NCBI GenBank assembly: GCA_020860605.1
Contig: JAJBTZ010000061.1
Span: forward strand, 1-64,000
Direction: 5' to 3'
DNA from: Ruminococcus sp.
GTDB lineage: Bacteria > Bacillota > Clostridia > Oscillospirales > Ruminococcaceae
DNA: 64,000 nt
This document shows positions 30,137-40,759 of the stretch, one piece after another. Position 1 is the first letter of the stretch. The number at the start of each line of letters is the position of its first letter. The position numbers were made by a program, and so were the translations under genes. The notes beneath the pieces were generated by a model that saw only the letters and a program-made list of their open reading frames with translations, did no database searches and was not told the origin of the DNA.

Positions 30137-30168
30137 AGCTCTCCCGTAGGGGCCCTTACGGGAGAGCT
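30137..30168. repeat. Perfect 12-bp inverted repeat (possible terminator)
   Basis: AGCTCTCCCGTA-ggggccct-TACGGGAGAGCT. Confidence 0.7.
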
Positions 30169-30195
30169 TTGAATGAAAGAATATGGGTAATAAAT

Positions 30196-30882
30196 ATGTC
30201 CACATCAACTAAAAACGCGGCTCACCGCGTGGATACAAAAAAGTTAGTCCTGGCAGCGCTCTTCTCAGCGCTCGCATACCTCATTTCATTAGTACTCAGA
30301 ATTCCCTTCGTCCCAGCAGTCAGCTTCTTGAAGTATGACGCCAAGGACGTTATAATAGCCCTCGAGGGCTTCATCTTAGGCCCTTGGTACTCGGTCGCAA
30401 CATCGGTAATCGTCTCACTTATCGAGATGGTCACCGTCAGCTCCACTGGCATAATCGGAGCCGTGATGAACGTGCTCTCAACCCTCTCGTTCGTAGTCCC
30501 GGCAACCGTAATCTATAAGTATAACCGCAAAGTTTCTGGAGCAGTTTTCGGCCTCGCTGTCGGTGTTCTCGCAATGACAGGCTGTATGCTCCTCTGGAAC
30601 TACTTCATCACGCCCCTCTATATGGGCGTTTCGAGAGAAGCTGTCGCAGCACTCCTGCTCCCTGCATTCTTCCCGTTCAACTTCATCAAGGGCCTCATCA
30701 ACGCCTGCCTTACATTTATTTTGTACAAACCTATTATGACCGCTTTGCGTCACGCAAAAGTCCTGCCAGCATCCTCTGGAAGCGCTCCAAAGAAGGGCAC
30801 CGCCGTCGCGATAAATATCACGATGGTAGCGGTCTTAGCAATCGCTCTCGGAGTAGCAATCTGGCTCAGCACAAGAGGATAA
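30196..30882 (+). CDS. ECF transporter S component (RibU-like)
   Basis: Multi-TM protein with ECF S-component N-terminus (KKLVLAALFSALAYLISLVLRIPFVPAVSFLKYDAKDVIIALEGFILGP); start set to ATG 30196 rather than TTG 30169. Confidence 0.8.
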   Translation: MSTSTKNAAHRVDTKKLVLAALFSALAYLISLVLRIPFVPAVSFLKYDAKDVIIALEGFILGPWYSVATSVIVSLIEMVTVSSTGIIGAVMNVLSTLSFVVPATVIYKYNRKVSGAVFGLAVGVLAMTGCMLLWNYFITPLYMGVSREAVAALLLPAFFPFNFIKGLINACLTFILYKPIMTALRHAKVLPASSGSAPKKGTAVAINITMVAVLAIALGVAIWLSTRG

Positions 30883-30901
30883 ATTCTGAAAGGAGATTCC
30901 C

Positions 30902-32434
30902 ATGCCAAAGTGGCTTAATAACGCAATATTTTATGAGATATACCCCCAATCGTTTATGGACACGAATGGCGACGGAATCGGCGATTTCAACGGCATAATT
31001 TCAAAACTACCTTACATAAAAGGCCTCGGCTGCAACGCAATCTGGATAAACCCATGCTTCAAGTCTCCCTTCGGTGACGCTGGCTACGACGTCTCCGACT
31101 ACTACGAGGTCGCACCGAGATATGGCTCCAACGACGACTTAAAGCACCTTTTCGAAGAGGCTCACAAGCTCGACATGCATGTGCTCTTGGACTTGGTCCC
31201 TGGCCACACTTCCTGGGATCACGAGTGGTTCAAGCGCTCCTCTGAGCCTGAACACAATGAATACTCTGACCGCTACATCTGGACGGACTCCATCTGGGAG
31301 CAGCCACAAGGCCTCGGCTATTTAGGAGGACTGGCGCCTCGGGACGGTTGCTGTGCCGTCAACTTCTTCTCCCACCAGCCTGCACTCAACTATGGCTACG
31401 AGGAGATAACCCGACCATGGCAGCAGCCAACCGATGCTGAAGGCCCGAAGGCAACCCTCGAAGAGATGAAAAACATCATGCGCTTCTGGCTCAATATGGG
31501 TTGCGATGGCTTCCGAGTCGATATGGCAGGGTCACTCGTCAAGAACGACCCCGAAGGCAAGGGCACTATAAGGCTTTGGCAGAATGTAAGAGAGTTTTTG
31601 GACGAAGAATTTCCAGAAGCAGCACTGATTTCCGAGTGGGGCGACCCTGACAAGTCGCTTGCAGGAGGCTTCCACATGGACTTCCTCCTCCACTTCGGCC
31701 CGATGAAATACTGGGAGCTTTTCCGCAGCGAAAAGGCATTTTTCTCCGGCCACGGCGACATCTCCGAATTCTTCGAGCGCTACATGGAGAGCTACCAGAA
31801 GACTCATGACAAGGGACTAATCTGCATCCCTTCTGGCAACCACGACATGCAGAGAATCTCCCACGACTTAACGCCTGAAGAAATCAAGCTCGCATTCGCA
31901 TTCATGCTCTCGATGCCTGGAGCCCCGTTCATCTACTACGGCGATGAAATCGGCATGAGAAACCTTGACGGCCTCGTTTCCGTTGAAGGAGGCTACGGCA
32001 GAACCGCAGCCAGAACTCCTATGCAGTGGGACGAATCGAAGAACGCTGGCTTCAGCACCGCCGAGTCTGATCAGCTCTACATCACGATAGACCACGACGA
32101 GAATCGTCCGACAGTCTCGAAGCAGGAATCCGACGAAAACTCAATCCTGAACGAGCTCAAGCGCCTGACAACCGTCCGCAACAGTCACCCTGCTTTCAAT
32201 GCTGAAAGCGATTTCGAGCTCGTCTACGTCAGGAAGAACGACCCAGTAATTGCATATATCCGCGAAAGTGAAGCCGAAAAGCTTCTGATTGCGATAAATA
32301 CATCCGCCAAGCCCGAAACCATCGCCTGCGACTATCTCCCGAAGGAGACAGTCTACAAGCAAGGCAACCCCGCCAGCTTCGACGGCAAAAAAGCCACAAT
32401 ACCCGCAAAATCTTGCGGATTCTACCATATCTAA
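30902..32434 (+). CDS. GH13 alpha-amylase/alpha-glucosidase family protein
   Basis: AIFYEIYPQSFMDTNGDGIGDFNGI, DLVPGHTS, GFRVDMAG, PSGNHD. Confidence 0.92.
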   Translation: MPKWLNNAIFYEIYPQSFMDTNGDGIGDFNGIISKLPYIKGLGCNAIWINPCFKSPFGDAGYDVSDYYEVAPRYGSNDDLKHLFEEAHKLDMHVLLDLVPGHTSWDHEWFKRSSEPEHNEYSDRYIWTDSIWEQPQGLGYLGGLAPRDGCCAVNFFSHQPALNYGYEEITRPWQQPTDAEGPKATLEEMKNIMRFWLNMGCDGFRVDMAGSLVKNDPEGKGTIRLWQNVREFLDEEFPEAALISEWGDPDKSLAGGFHMDFLLHFGPMKYWELFRSEKAFFSGHGDISEFFERYMESYQKTHDKGLICIPSGNHDMQRISHDLTPEEIKLAFAFMLSMPGAPFIYYGDEIGMRNLDGLVSVEGGYGRTAARTPMQWDESKNAGFSTAESDQLYITIDHDENRPTVSKQESDENSILNELKRLTTVRNSHPAFNAESDFELVYVRKNDPVIAYIRESEAEKLLIAINTSAKPETIACDYLPKETVYKQGNPASFDGKKATIPAKSCGFYHI

Positions 32435-32457
32435 AAACGACAAAGAAGGAAAGAACA

Positions 32458-33669
32458 ATGCTAACCCTTGATAAGTTTGAAGAAGCGTCCGAAGTAGTAA
32501 AACAGGCGACCCAGGAAACAAAACTGGTCTACAGCCCCTACTTCTCAGAAAGAACCGGCAACAAAGTCTACCTGAAGCCCGAAAACATGCAGGTAACAGG
32601 CGCCTATAAAGTCCGTGGTGCTTACTATAAAATCAGCACGCTGACACAAGAGGAGAGAGAAAAAGGCCTCATTACCGCCTCTGCCGGCAACCACGCCCAA
32701 GGCGTGGCTTATGCAGCGAAAGCCTATGGCTGTAAGGCCGTCATAGTCATGCCGACGACCACTCCGCTTATCAAGGTAAACCGCACCAAGAGCTATGGCG
32801 CCGAGGTAGTTCTTTACGGCAACGTCTACGACGAAGCCTGTGAATACGCCCTCAAGCTTGCCGAAGAAAAAGGCTACACCTTCATCCATCCGTTCGATGA
32901 CCTGACGGTTGCTACCGGCCAAGGTACAATCGCTATGGAGATAGTCAAAGAGCTCCCGCTTGTCGACTGCATTCTCGTCCCAATCGGAGGAGGAGGCCTC
33001 GCCACAGGCGTTTCCACTCTTGCAAAGCTCCTTAACCCGAATATCCACGTAATCGGCGTAGAACCCGCAGGAGCAGCTTGCCTGACCGCCTCATTCAAGG
33101 CTGGCGAAGTCGTAACTCTCCCCACCGTTAGTACCATCGCCGACGGCACTGCCGTCAAGACCCCTGGCAAAGAAATCTTCCCATACCTACAGAAGAACCT
33201 CGACGATATCATAACCGTAGAGGACGACGAGCTCATCGTCGCCTTCCTCGATATGGTCGAGAACCATAAGATGATAGTGGAGAATTCAGGTCTACTTTCC
33301 GTAGCAGCCCTCAACCACCTCGATTTCAAGGGCAAGAAAGTCGTCTCCGTACTGAGCGGAGGCAACATGGACGTCATCACAATGTCCTCAGTCGTCCAGC
33401 ATGGCCTGATCCAGCGCGACCGAATTTTCACTGTATCCGTACTTCTCCCTGACCGTGCAGGCGAACTGGTACGAGTCGCAACGGTAATCGCCAACGAGCA
33501 AGGCAACGTCATCAAGCTTGATCATAACCAGTTCGTCAGCACAAATCGAAACGCAGCAGTCGAGCTGAAGATAACAATGGAAGCCTTCGGAACTGACCAC
33601 AAGCAAAGAATCGTGAAGGCACTCGAAGACGGCGGTTTCAACCCGAAGGTAATCGCCCCAAACCTGTAA
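32458..33669 (+). CDS. ilvA: Threonine ammonia-lyase with C-terminal ACT domain
   Basis: KPENMQVTGAYKVRGAYYKI (PLP Lys), SAGNHAQGVAYAAK, PIGGGGLATGV; ACT-like VSVLLPDRAGELVRVATVIAN. ATG at 32458 after AAGGAAAG. Confidence 0.9.
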   Translation: MLTLDKFEEASEVVKQATQETKLVYSPYFSERTGNKVYLKPENMQVTGAYKVRGAYYKISTLTQEEREKGLITASAGNHAQGVAYAAKAYGCKAVIVMPTTTPLIKVNRTKSYGAEVVLYGNVYDEACEYALKLAEEKGYTFIHPFDDLTVATGQGTIAMEIVKELPLVDCILVPIGGGGLATGVSTLAKLLNPNIHVIGVEPAGAACLTASFKAGEVVTLPTVSTIADGTAVKTPGKEIFPYLQKNLDDIITVEDDELIVAFLDMVENHKMIVENSGLLSVAALNHLDFKGKKVVSVLSGGNMDVITMSSVVQHGLIQRDRIFTVSVLLPDRAGELVRVATVIANEQGNVIKLDHNQFVSTNRNAAVELKITMEAFGTDHKQRIVKALEDGGFNPKVIAPNL

Positions 33670-33707
33670 ATTTAGCCATATTTACGACTTTGTCCGCCAA
33701 TAAAGGC

Positions 33708-33736
33708 TTGACAAGCCCTGAATAGCTTGCTATAAT
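33708..33736 (+). promoter_or_regulatory. Promoter for metK riboswitch transcript
   Basis: TTGACA (33708-33713), 17 bp, TATAAT (33731-33736). Confidence 0.85.
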
Positions 33737-33753
33737 CAAAACATAATAAAAAC

Positions 33754-33856
33754 CCTTATCAAGAGTGGTGGAGGAATCTGGTCCTGTGAAGCCCGGCAGC
33801 CTGTTTTCAAGGTGCTAAATCCAGCGGTTTAACCGAAAGATGAGGTAAGCTTAATG
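33754..33856 (+). promoter_or_regulatory. SAM-I (S-box) riboswitch
   Basis: CTTATCAAGAGTGGTGGAGGAATCTGGTCCTGTGAAGCCCGGCAGCCTG...GGTGCTAAATCCAGC...GAAAGATGAGG; located upstream of metK. Confidence 0.93.
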
Positions 33857-33864
33857 TTTATCCG

Positions 33865-33893
33865 CGTTCGGCAATCCGAGCGCGGTTTTTATA
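33865..33893 (+). terminator. SAM-I riboswitch terminator
   Basis: CCGCGTTCGG-CAAT-CCGAGCGCGG followed by TTTTT. Confidence 0.85.
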
Positions 33894-33915
33894 ATTACAC
33901 GAAAGGAAAATTGTA

Positions 33916-35088
33916 ATGAGAAGTTTATTCACTTCCGAATCAGTTACCGAGGGACATCCCGACAAAATCTGCGACCAGATTTCCGATGCCGTCCTCGACG
34001 AGTGTTTAAGACAGGACCCAATGTCGAGAGTCGCCTGTGAGACCACCTGCGCCTCCAGCCTTGTCATGTGTATAGGCGAAATCACTACGGGCGCCACAAT
34101 TGACATCCAGAGCATCGCCAGAGATGTTATAAGCGACATTGGCTACAATAAGCCGGAATACGGCTTTGACTCTGAAGGCTGCACTATTTTGACATCGATA
34201 AGAAAGCAGTCTCCCGATATCGCCATGGGTGTAGATAATTCTTTAGAGGGCAGAGACCAGAACGAAGGCGACATCGGAGCCGGCGACCAAGGCATGATGT
34301 TCGGCTACGCTTGCGACGAGACGCCAGTACTTATGCCAATGCCGATATACTACGCCCACAAGCTCACTCGTAAGCTCGCAGACCTCAGAAAGAGTGGGAA
34401 ACTGGGGTATCTCAGACCAGACGGCAAGAGCCAGGTCACCGTTGAATACGAAGACGGCAGACCCGTGAGAATCCACACAGTCGTCATCTCGACCCAGCAC
34501 GACCCAGACGTATCACAGGAAACCATCCATCAGGATATAATCGAAAAGTGCATCAAAGCCGTAATTCCAGCCGAGCTGATGGACGAAAAGACCGTCTTCT
34601 ACGTCAACCCAACTGGTAGATTCGTAATCGGAGGCCCCTGTGGCGACAGCGGTCTTACAGGCCGTAAAATCATCGTTGACACCTATGGTGGTTATTCCCA
34701 CCATGGCGGAGGCTGCTTCAGTGGCAAGGACCCGACGAAGGTCGACCGTTCTGCTGCATATGCTGCCAGATACGCTGCAAAGAACGTAGTAGCAGCAGGC
34801 CTTGCTTCCAAATGCGAAATCCAGCTCGCCTATGCGATAGGCGTTGCTCGTCCCGTCTCACTTCTTGTAGATACTTTCGGCACAGGTAAGGTCAGCGATG
34901 ATATCTTAGCCAGAGCCATCGGTGAAGTCTTCGACTTCAGACCCTCACATATAATCAATGACTTAGGCCTGAGAAAGCCTATTTATCGCGAAATATCCGC
35001 CTATGGCCACATGGGCAGAGAGGATCTGGATTTACCATGGGAAAAAACAGACAAGACCGCAGCACTTCTGGAGGCAGTAAAGCTGTAG
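33916..35088 (+). CDS. metK: S-adenosylmethionine synthetase
   Basis: [57 protein letters not shown]. Confidence 0.98.
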   Translation: MRSLFTSESVTEGHPDKICDQISDAVLDECLRQDPMSRVACETTCASSLVMCIGEITTGATIDIQSIARDVISDIGYNKPEYGFDSEGCTILTSIRKQSPDIAMGVDNSLEGRDQNEGDIGAGDQGMMFGYACDETPVLMPMPIYYAHKLTRKLADLRKSGKLGYLRPDGKSQVTVEYEDGRPVRIHTVVISTQHDPDVSQETIHQDIIEKCIKAVIPAELMDEKTVFYVNPTGRFVIGGPCGDSGLTGRKIIVDTYGGYSHHGGGCFSGKDPTKVDRSAAYAARYAAKNVVAAGLASKCEIQLAYAIGVARPVSLLVDTFGTGKVSDDILARAIGEVFDFRPSHIINDLGLRKPIYREISAYGHMGREDLDLPWEKTDKTAALLEAVKL

Positions 35089-35471
35089 ACTACAGCGTAA
35101 ATTCAGCAGCAGAGAACAAGTCCCTCAAGCTCCGAGAGAAGATATACATAGCGGTGGCAATAGTGGTCGTTCTTGTCAGCGTTGCAGGAATAATCGCTCT
35201 TCGCTACAACAGGAACGACACATTCAGCCTGCTTCTTGCAGAAGAAACCGAGCTCTACGACCTAAGTATCATAAACTCGGCAACAGTCGAGGATTTCATG
35301 GAAATCAAGGGCATAGGTGAAGTCAAGGCCAACGCCATCGTCAATTTCCGTGAGTCGATAGGCGGTTTCACCGACATTAACCAGATCACCTACATAGACG
35401 GCATCTCGGATGCGACTCTTGAGAAGATAATCGAGCATTTCTATGGCGAGGGAACCGAAACGGAAGAATAA
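35037..35471 (+). CDS. ComEA-like helix-hairpin-helix protein with one N-terminal TM segment
   Basis: [53 protein letters not shown]; overlaps metK by 52 nt in another frame. Confidence 0.8.
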   Translation: MGKNRQDRSTSGGSKAVDYSVNSAAENKSLKLREKIYIAVAIVVVLVSVAGIIALRYNRNDTFSLLLAEETELYDLSIINSATVEDFMEIKGIGEVKANAIVNFRESIGGFTDINQITYIDGISDATLEKIIEHFYGEGTETEE

Positions 35472-35481
35472 TAACATAACA

Positions 35482-35517
35482 AAAATCGCTCTTTCAAGAA
35501 ATTGAAAGGGCGATTTT
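35482..35517. terminator. Bidirectional intrinsic terminator
   Basis: AAAATCGCTCTTTCAA-gaaa-TTGAAAGGGCGATTTT. Confidence 0.8.
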
Positions 35518-35550
35518 GCAATGCTTAGGAGACTCTTCAAGATAAAAAAG

Positions 35551-35626
<76 letters not shown>

Positions 35627-35733
35627 AACCATCTGACACGATTCATCCGTGCCACGATTTGATATTATAGACCATTCGGCTCGTTTTGTCAAGACCTTTT
35701 TTGAAATTTTTTTGAGAAATCGGATATTAACTT

Positions 35734-37068
35734 TTACTCCTCACCAGAAGTTTTATCTGAAACTTCTCCGTCAGCGTTCCCAGAAGCCTCTTCAGAAACC
35801 TCAACCTTCGGGATAATGGTCCCTTCAGAACCGATATTGACTCCCGCCATCGAGTAGTAAGACGTCTCCGTCGGCATCTTCTTGTTTGTAAGATTTCGGT
35901 TGATTATCGCCGAGATTATGTCAAACACAACCGCAAACAGCGGAACTCCGATAATCATTCCGACAATTCCGAAGAGATTTCCGCATACGATGATAGAAAC
36001 AAGAACCCAGAATGACGAAATTCCAATCCTGTCGCCCAAAATCTTCGGACCGATGACGTTTCCGTCCACCTGCTGCAAAACAAGAATGAAAATTATGAAC
36101 CAGATAACCTTGCTCGGGTCGGCGATGAGAACTAAGATCGCACTTGGGATAGCTCCGATAAACGGCCCGAATATCGGGATTATATTCGTGATTCCGATGA
36201 TAATGGAAATGATCATGACATAAGGCATCTGCAAAATCAACATTCCAGCAGCACAGATGCAGCCGATGATAATCGAGTCGAGAATCTTTCCATAGATGAA
36301 TCCCAAGAGAGCATGATTTGTGCTCGAAGTAAACGTAAAGAGCGAATGATAAACTCTCTCAGGGAAGAGCCCGACAATGAGCTTCTTCGCCTGTGCCTGC
36401 AAAAGCTCCTTGCTCGCAAGGAAGTAGATTGCGACGAAGAACCCGAGTATAAAGTTCTTGACCGAATTAGCAAAGCTGAGAAGGCTTGTAAGCAGGGTCG
36501 ACAGCTGAGAGGCTAAGTTCGATACAAACGAGCTCAAGTAGGACGTGATATTGTCGAGTTCGTTGTTGACAGCGGTCGCAATGCTCGGATAGTCGTCTAA
36601 AAGCTTTGTGAGCCAGCTTTCAACTGTCGGGTAAACCTCGTTCACGAGACCATCGTAGATTCCAGGAATACTCGAAATAATCTGAGGAATAACCGCCATG
36701 ATGACTAAAACGATAACCGCAATTATGATAACCGATGCAACCGCAATACCAATGGCTCTTGCAGCCTTTGGATGAGCCTTCTTGCGGAAAACAGTTTTCC
36801 CGAGTATTATCTCAGTTCTCTTCATCATAGAATTCATGATAAACGCTATCGCGAGCCCCCAGATTATCGGCTCGAGAACGCTGAGTATGTTCTTAAAGAA
36901 GGAGCTCACCGTGTCCCATTGGAACAGAATCAGCACCACCAGCAGTACTACAGTGATAAATGCAAAGCAGTAGCCAAATACTTTGTTATACTTCTTGTCG
37001 TTAAAGAATCTCAATTTAATTCCACCAGGTTGATTAGTTGCGCGAAGCTTTCTTATAGTATAAACCAT
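35734..37068 (-). CDS. AI-2E family transporter (PerM-like)
   Basis: Multi-TM protein with NIIPIFGPFIGAIPSAILVL, QQVDGNVIGPKILG, GNLFGIVGMIIGVPLFAV. Confidence 0.9.
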   Translation of the reverse strand: MVYTIRKLRATNQPGGIKLRFFNDKKYNKVFGYCFAFITVVLLVVLILFQWDTVSSFFKNILSVLEPIIWGLAIAFIMNSMMKRTEIILGKTVFRKKAHPKAARAIGIAVASVIIIAVIVLVIMAVIPQIISSIPGIYDGLVNEVYPTVESWLTKLLDDYPSIATAVNNELDNITSYLSSFVSNLASQLSTLLTSLLSFANSVKNFILGFFVAIYFLASKELLQAQAKKLIVGLFPERVYHSLFTFTSSTNHALLGFIYGKILDSIIIGCICAAGMLILQMPYVMIISIIIGITNIIPIFGPFIGAIPSAILVLIADPSKVIWFIIFILVLQQVDGNVIGPKILGDRIGISSFWVLVSIIVCGNLFGIVGMIIGVPLFAVVFDIISAIINRNLTNKKMPTETSYYSMAGVNIGSEGTIIPKVEVSEEASGNADGEVSDKTSGEE

Positions 37069-37205
37069 TCTGACGTTAAATGTCCATACCCAAAAGTGAA
37101 ATTTTTAGAAAAAGATAAAAATCGCCTTCCTGCTATTTTCTTTTTCGACTGTTTGTGGTATAATCATCTGGTGTAAAACTGTAGCCTACAGATGGAGGAA
37201 AGAAA

Positions 37206-39551
37206 GTGGCAGATAACTTTACCGAGCTAAAAAGAAGAGCTCTTACAAAATATTTTTCGCATCTCAACGACATGCAGCGCGAAGCTGTTTTCACGGTGGA
37301 CGGACCAGTCCTGATATTGGCAGGCGCCGGAAGTGGCAAGACGACCGTCCTCGTCAACCGTGTCGCAAACATGATCTATTTCGGCAACGCCTATAACGAC
37401 ACCTACAGATACTCAGGCGTCACACCAGACGATGAGAAGTTTCTAGAAGACTATGCCGACGGCAGAACCGATGAAAGCGGGCGTTTAAGGCAAATTACCG
37501 CCGTCAATTGCGTAAATCCTTGGAATATCTTAGCAATAACATTCACAAATAAAGCAGCAGGGGAGTTAAAAGACCGCCTTCACCAGATGCTCGGCACCGT
37601 CGCCGACGGCATTACCGCAGCGACCTTCCACTCTGCCTGTGTTAGGATTTTAAGAAGGGAAATCGACAAACTCGGCTATTCCAGTAGCTTCACCATCTAC
37701 GACACCGACGATTCTCAGCGAGTGATAAAAGCCTGCCTTCAGGATTATAATATCTCAGATAAGCGCTTCCCGCCGAAGGAGATTATGCGGGAGATTTCTT
37801 CATCCAAGGAGTCCCAGGTGGACGAAAACGAATATGCAAAGCTCTCGATGGGCGACTACCGCAAGCAGACTATCGCCAAAATCTATTCTGAGTACCAGCA
37901 CAGGCTCCGCACTGCCAACGCCCTCGACTTCGACGATATTATTTTACTGACCGTCAAGCTCTTCGAGGACTTCCCGGACGTCCTTGAGCACTACCAGAAC
38001 CTCTATAAATACATACTTGTCGACGAGTATCAGGACACTAACATGGTCCAGTACCGCCTCATCTCAATGCTCAGCGCCAAGCGGAAGAATCTCTGCGTAG
38101 TCGGTGACGACGACCAGTCGATCTACAAATTCCGTGGCGCCACTATCGAGAATATCCTCTCATTCGAGCACCAGTACGACAACGCCAAGGTCATCCGCCT
38201 TGAGCAGAATTATCGCTCGACCCAGAACATCCTGACCTGCGCCAACGAGGTCATCAAGAACAACCGCAGCCGAAAGGGCAAGAAGCTTTGGACGTCGGCA
38301 GGTGACGGCGAAAAGGTAATGGTCTATGGCGCCTCCACCGAAGCAGGCGAGTCGAGATATGTCGCCGAAACGGTTCTTGAGAACATCAAAAACGGCGGAA
38401 AGTATTCCGACAACGCTGTTTTATATCGCATGAATGCCCAGTCAAACTCTATAGAAAACGCCTTCATGCGAAGCGGAATCCCATATAAAGTCATCGGAGG
38501 CCTTAAGTTCTTCGATCGAAAGGAAGTCAAGGACATCGTCGCTTACCTCTCAGTCCTCAATAACGAAAACGACCTCCTGAGGCTCAAGCGAATCATCAAC
38601 GAGCCCAAGCGTGGCATTGGAACAGCCACAGTCGATGCTCTCGAGAGCATTTCAAGAGACTTGGGCGAATCCCCCTTGCAGGTTATGAGAACCGCCAGAG
38701 ACTACCCAATCCTCTCACGTTCCGCCCCCAAACTCATGAGTTTAGCCGACATGTTCGACGAACTTCGGGAACATTCAGAACTGATCCCACTTCCAGAGCT
38801 CTTAGACGAACTCATGGACAAATCCGGCTACCGGGCATTATTAGAGACCCAAGGCGACGAAGGCCTGACTAGACTTGAGAACATCAACGAGCTCAAGTCC
38901 TCGATGGTCACCTATATTGACGAAGCCGACGAGCCCACACTTTCTGGCTTTTTGGAGGACGTCGCCCTGATTTCAGATATCGACTCAATGGATGAGTCGG
39001 ACAGCGTCACCCTTATGACAGTCCACTCCGCCAAAGGCCTCGAGTTCAACAACGTTTTTGTAGTCGGCATGGAGGAAAACATCTTCCCAAGCTCAAGAAG
39101 CCTTGATACAGAGGAAGATGTTGAAGAAGAGCGTCGCCTTGCCTATGTAGCAATAACGAGAGCGAGAAAGCATTTAAGCCTGAGCTATGCCCGTCAACGC
39201 TTACTTTTCGGCTCAACCAACTTCAATCGTCCCTCAAGATTTATCTCAGAGCTTCCCGAAGACGTGATCGAAAAACGTACGGAGAAGACATCTGACGACT
39301 ACCAGAGGCGTCCCACAACGTCCCAGTCAAAGCAGTCATACCTCCAGCAGGCAACCAAGAAGCCTCAGACGACCCAGAAGACGGCAGCCATCGACTTTTC
39401 AGTCGGCGACAGGGTGCATCACAACGTTTTTGGCGACGGAACAATCTTAAAAGTCACGAAGATGTCAAACGACAGCCTTCTCGAAGTCGCCTTCGACACC
39501 GTCGGTACAAAGAAGATAATGGCAGCCTTCGCCAAAATCTCAAAGATATAA
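37206..39551 (+). CDS. ATP-dependent DNA helicase PcrA/UvrD-like (GTG start)
   Basis: LNDMQREAVFTVDGPVLILAGAGSGKTTVLVNRV, DEYQDTN, DDQSIYKFRGA, TVHSAKGLEFNNVFVVG, YVAITRAR. Confidence 0.94.
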   Translation: MADNFTELKRRALTKYFSHLNDMQREAVFTVDGPVLILAGAGSGKTTVLVNRVANMIYFGNAYNDTYRYSGVTPDDEKFLEDYADGRTDESGRLRQITAVNCVNPWNILAITFTNKAAGELKDRLHQMLGTVADGITAATFHSACVRILRREIDKLGYSSSFTIYDTDDSQRVIKACLQDYNISDKRFPPKEIMREISSSKESQVDENEYAKLSMGDYRKQTIAKIYSEYQHRLRTANALDFDDIILLTVKLFEDFPDVLEHYQNLYKYILVDEYQDTNMVQYRLISMLSAKRKNLCVVGDDDQSIYKFRGATIENILSFEHQYDNAKVIRLEQNYRSTQNILTCANEVIKNNRSRKGKKLWTSAGDGEKVMVYGASTEAGESRYVAETVLENIKNGGKYSDNAVLYRMNAQSNSIENAFMRSGIPYKVIGGLKFFDRKEVKDIVAYLSVLNNENDLLRLKRIINEPKRGIGTATVDALESISRDLGESPLQVMRTARDYPILSRSAPKLMSLADMFDELREHSELIPLPELLDELMDKSGYRALLETQGDEGLTRLENINELKSSMVTYIDEADEPTLSGFLEDVALISDIDSMDESDSVTLMTVHSAKGLEFNNVFVVGMEENIFPSSRSLDTEEDVEEERRLAYVAITRARKHLSLSYARQRLLFGSTNFNRPSRFISELPEDVIEKRTEKTSDDYQRRPTTSQSKQSYLQQATKKPQTTQKTAAIDFSVGDRVHHNVFGDGTILKVTKMSNDSLLEVAFDTVGTKKIMAAFAKISKI

Positions 39552-39566
39552 AGATAGGAAATACTT

Positions 39567-40163
39567 ATGGCATACACATATGAAGATTATCTAACAGAAG
39601 ACATGCTGAGCCTCCATGACGAGATGGCAGTAAAAATCCTCATCTGCTACTTCTTAAGACAGATAAACCGTCCGATAACACCAACTCAGCTCGCAGAGAT
39701 AGCAACCACCGACGGCATAGTGAACTATTTCACCTACTCATCGGTTGTTGAGAGTATGCTCGAAGACGGTATGCTCTCGCTCGAAAAAAACGGCGATGAG
39801 GAATGCTATGTCCTCTCGGAAGCAGCAAGAGCCGGAGCTGACAGCTTCAAGCAGCAGGTACCTTCACGCTTCCGCAACAAGATTCTTTCAGCCGGCCTGA
39901 AGTTCTTCGCCAAGCTCAAGAACGACAACGACGTCAAAGTCACCGTTTCTCAGCAGGAAAAAGGCTATCTTGTCGGAGTAACCTGCCAGGACTCCGGCAC
40001 CGTTCTTATGGATCTGAAGCTTTATGCTCCCGATGAGGAGCAGGCCAATCTGTTAGCAGAAAAAATCAGGCTGAATCCAACCGATTTCTACGCAAAAGTC
40101 ATCGACTTTGCAACAGGAAACGAAGAATACCAGCCTGAAGTAAAGGAGGTCGACGACCTTTGA
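39567..40163 (+). CDS. DUF4364-like protein
   Basis: Winged-helix-like N-terminus (ICYFLRQINRPITPTQLAEI) and architecture as recalled for the clostridial DUF4364 family. Confidence 0.65.
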   Translation: MAYTYEDYLTEDMLSLHDEMAVKILICYFLRQINRPITPTQLAEIATTDGIVNYFTYSSVVESMLEDGMLSLEKNGDEECYVLSEAARAGADSFKQQVPSRFRNKILSAGLKFFAKLKNDNDVKVTVSQQEKGYLVGVTCQDSGTVLMDLKLYAPDEEQANLLAEKIRLNPTDFYAKVIDFATGNEEYQPEVKEVDDL

Positions 40164-40747
40164 GCCAGACTGAAAACAACAGCTTTTTCGCGCTTACATC
40201 CCGAATGAAGTACATAAACCGTTGGGGACTGATGAGAAACACCCGCAACGAAAATATCGCCGAGCATTCTCTCGACACTGCCATAATAGCTCATCTGCTC
40301 TGTGTCCTCCGCAACGACCGCTTCGGCGGAAACGTCGACCCAGACCGAGCAGCAGTCCTCGCTATCTTCCACGACACAACAGAGATTATAACAGGAGACT
40401 TGCCGACTCCCGTCAAATACCTTAATCCTGAAATCAGGACCGCCTATAAGGACGTCGAGGCAGCAGCCGTTGAAAAGCTCCTTGGCTGCATCCCTGAAGA
40501 CATAAGAGGGGAGTACGACAGCATCTTCAAATCGGAAGACAAAGAGCTTCTCAGCCTTGTCAAGGCTGCCGATAAGATTTCGGCACTTATAAAGTGTATT
40601 GAAGAACGCAAATCTGGCAACCGCGACTTCGAGGAGGCCGAAAAGCAGACCTTCGATTCAATCAGGGCTATGGGAATTCCCGAGGCCAACATGTTCCTTG
40701 ACGAATTCCTTCCCGCATACGAGCTTACTCTCGACGAGCAGGCTTAA
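40160..40747 (+). CDS. HD-domain 5'-deoxynucleotidase, YfbR-like (TTG start)
   Basis: RMKYINRWGLMRNTRNENIAEHSLDTA, FHDTTEIITGDLPTPVKY; GGAGG upstream. Confidence 0.9.
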   Translation: MSQTENNSFFALTSRMKYINRWGLMRNTRNENIAEHSLDTAIIAHLLCVLRNDRFGGNVDPDRAAVLAIFHDTTEIITGDLPTPVKYLNPEIRTAYKDVEAAAVEKLLGCIPEDIRGEYDSIFKSEDKELLSLVKAADKISALIKCIEERKSGNRDFEEAEKQTFDSIRAMGIPEANMFLDEFLPAYELTLDEQA

Positions 40748-40759
40748 CCATCATAAAGG

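Noticed and set aside
30113-30195. FMN riboswitch upstream of the RibU-like gene
   Set aside because: Looked for the conserved RFN elements and found none; only a simple inverted repeat is present.
29646-30208. Overlapping ORFs in other frames of the His-rich gene (29646-30134, 29693-30208, 29715-30149)
   Set aside because: Low-complexity CATCATGGCCCT-type DNA opens all frames; the plus-frame gene has RBS and family-like N-terminus.
35734-37068. Quorum-sensing role for the AI-2E family transporter
   Set aside because: The family name is historical; most members are generic PerM-type permeases and there is no luxS or lsr context in the window.
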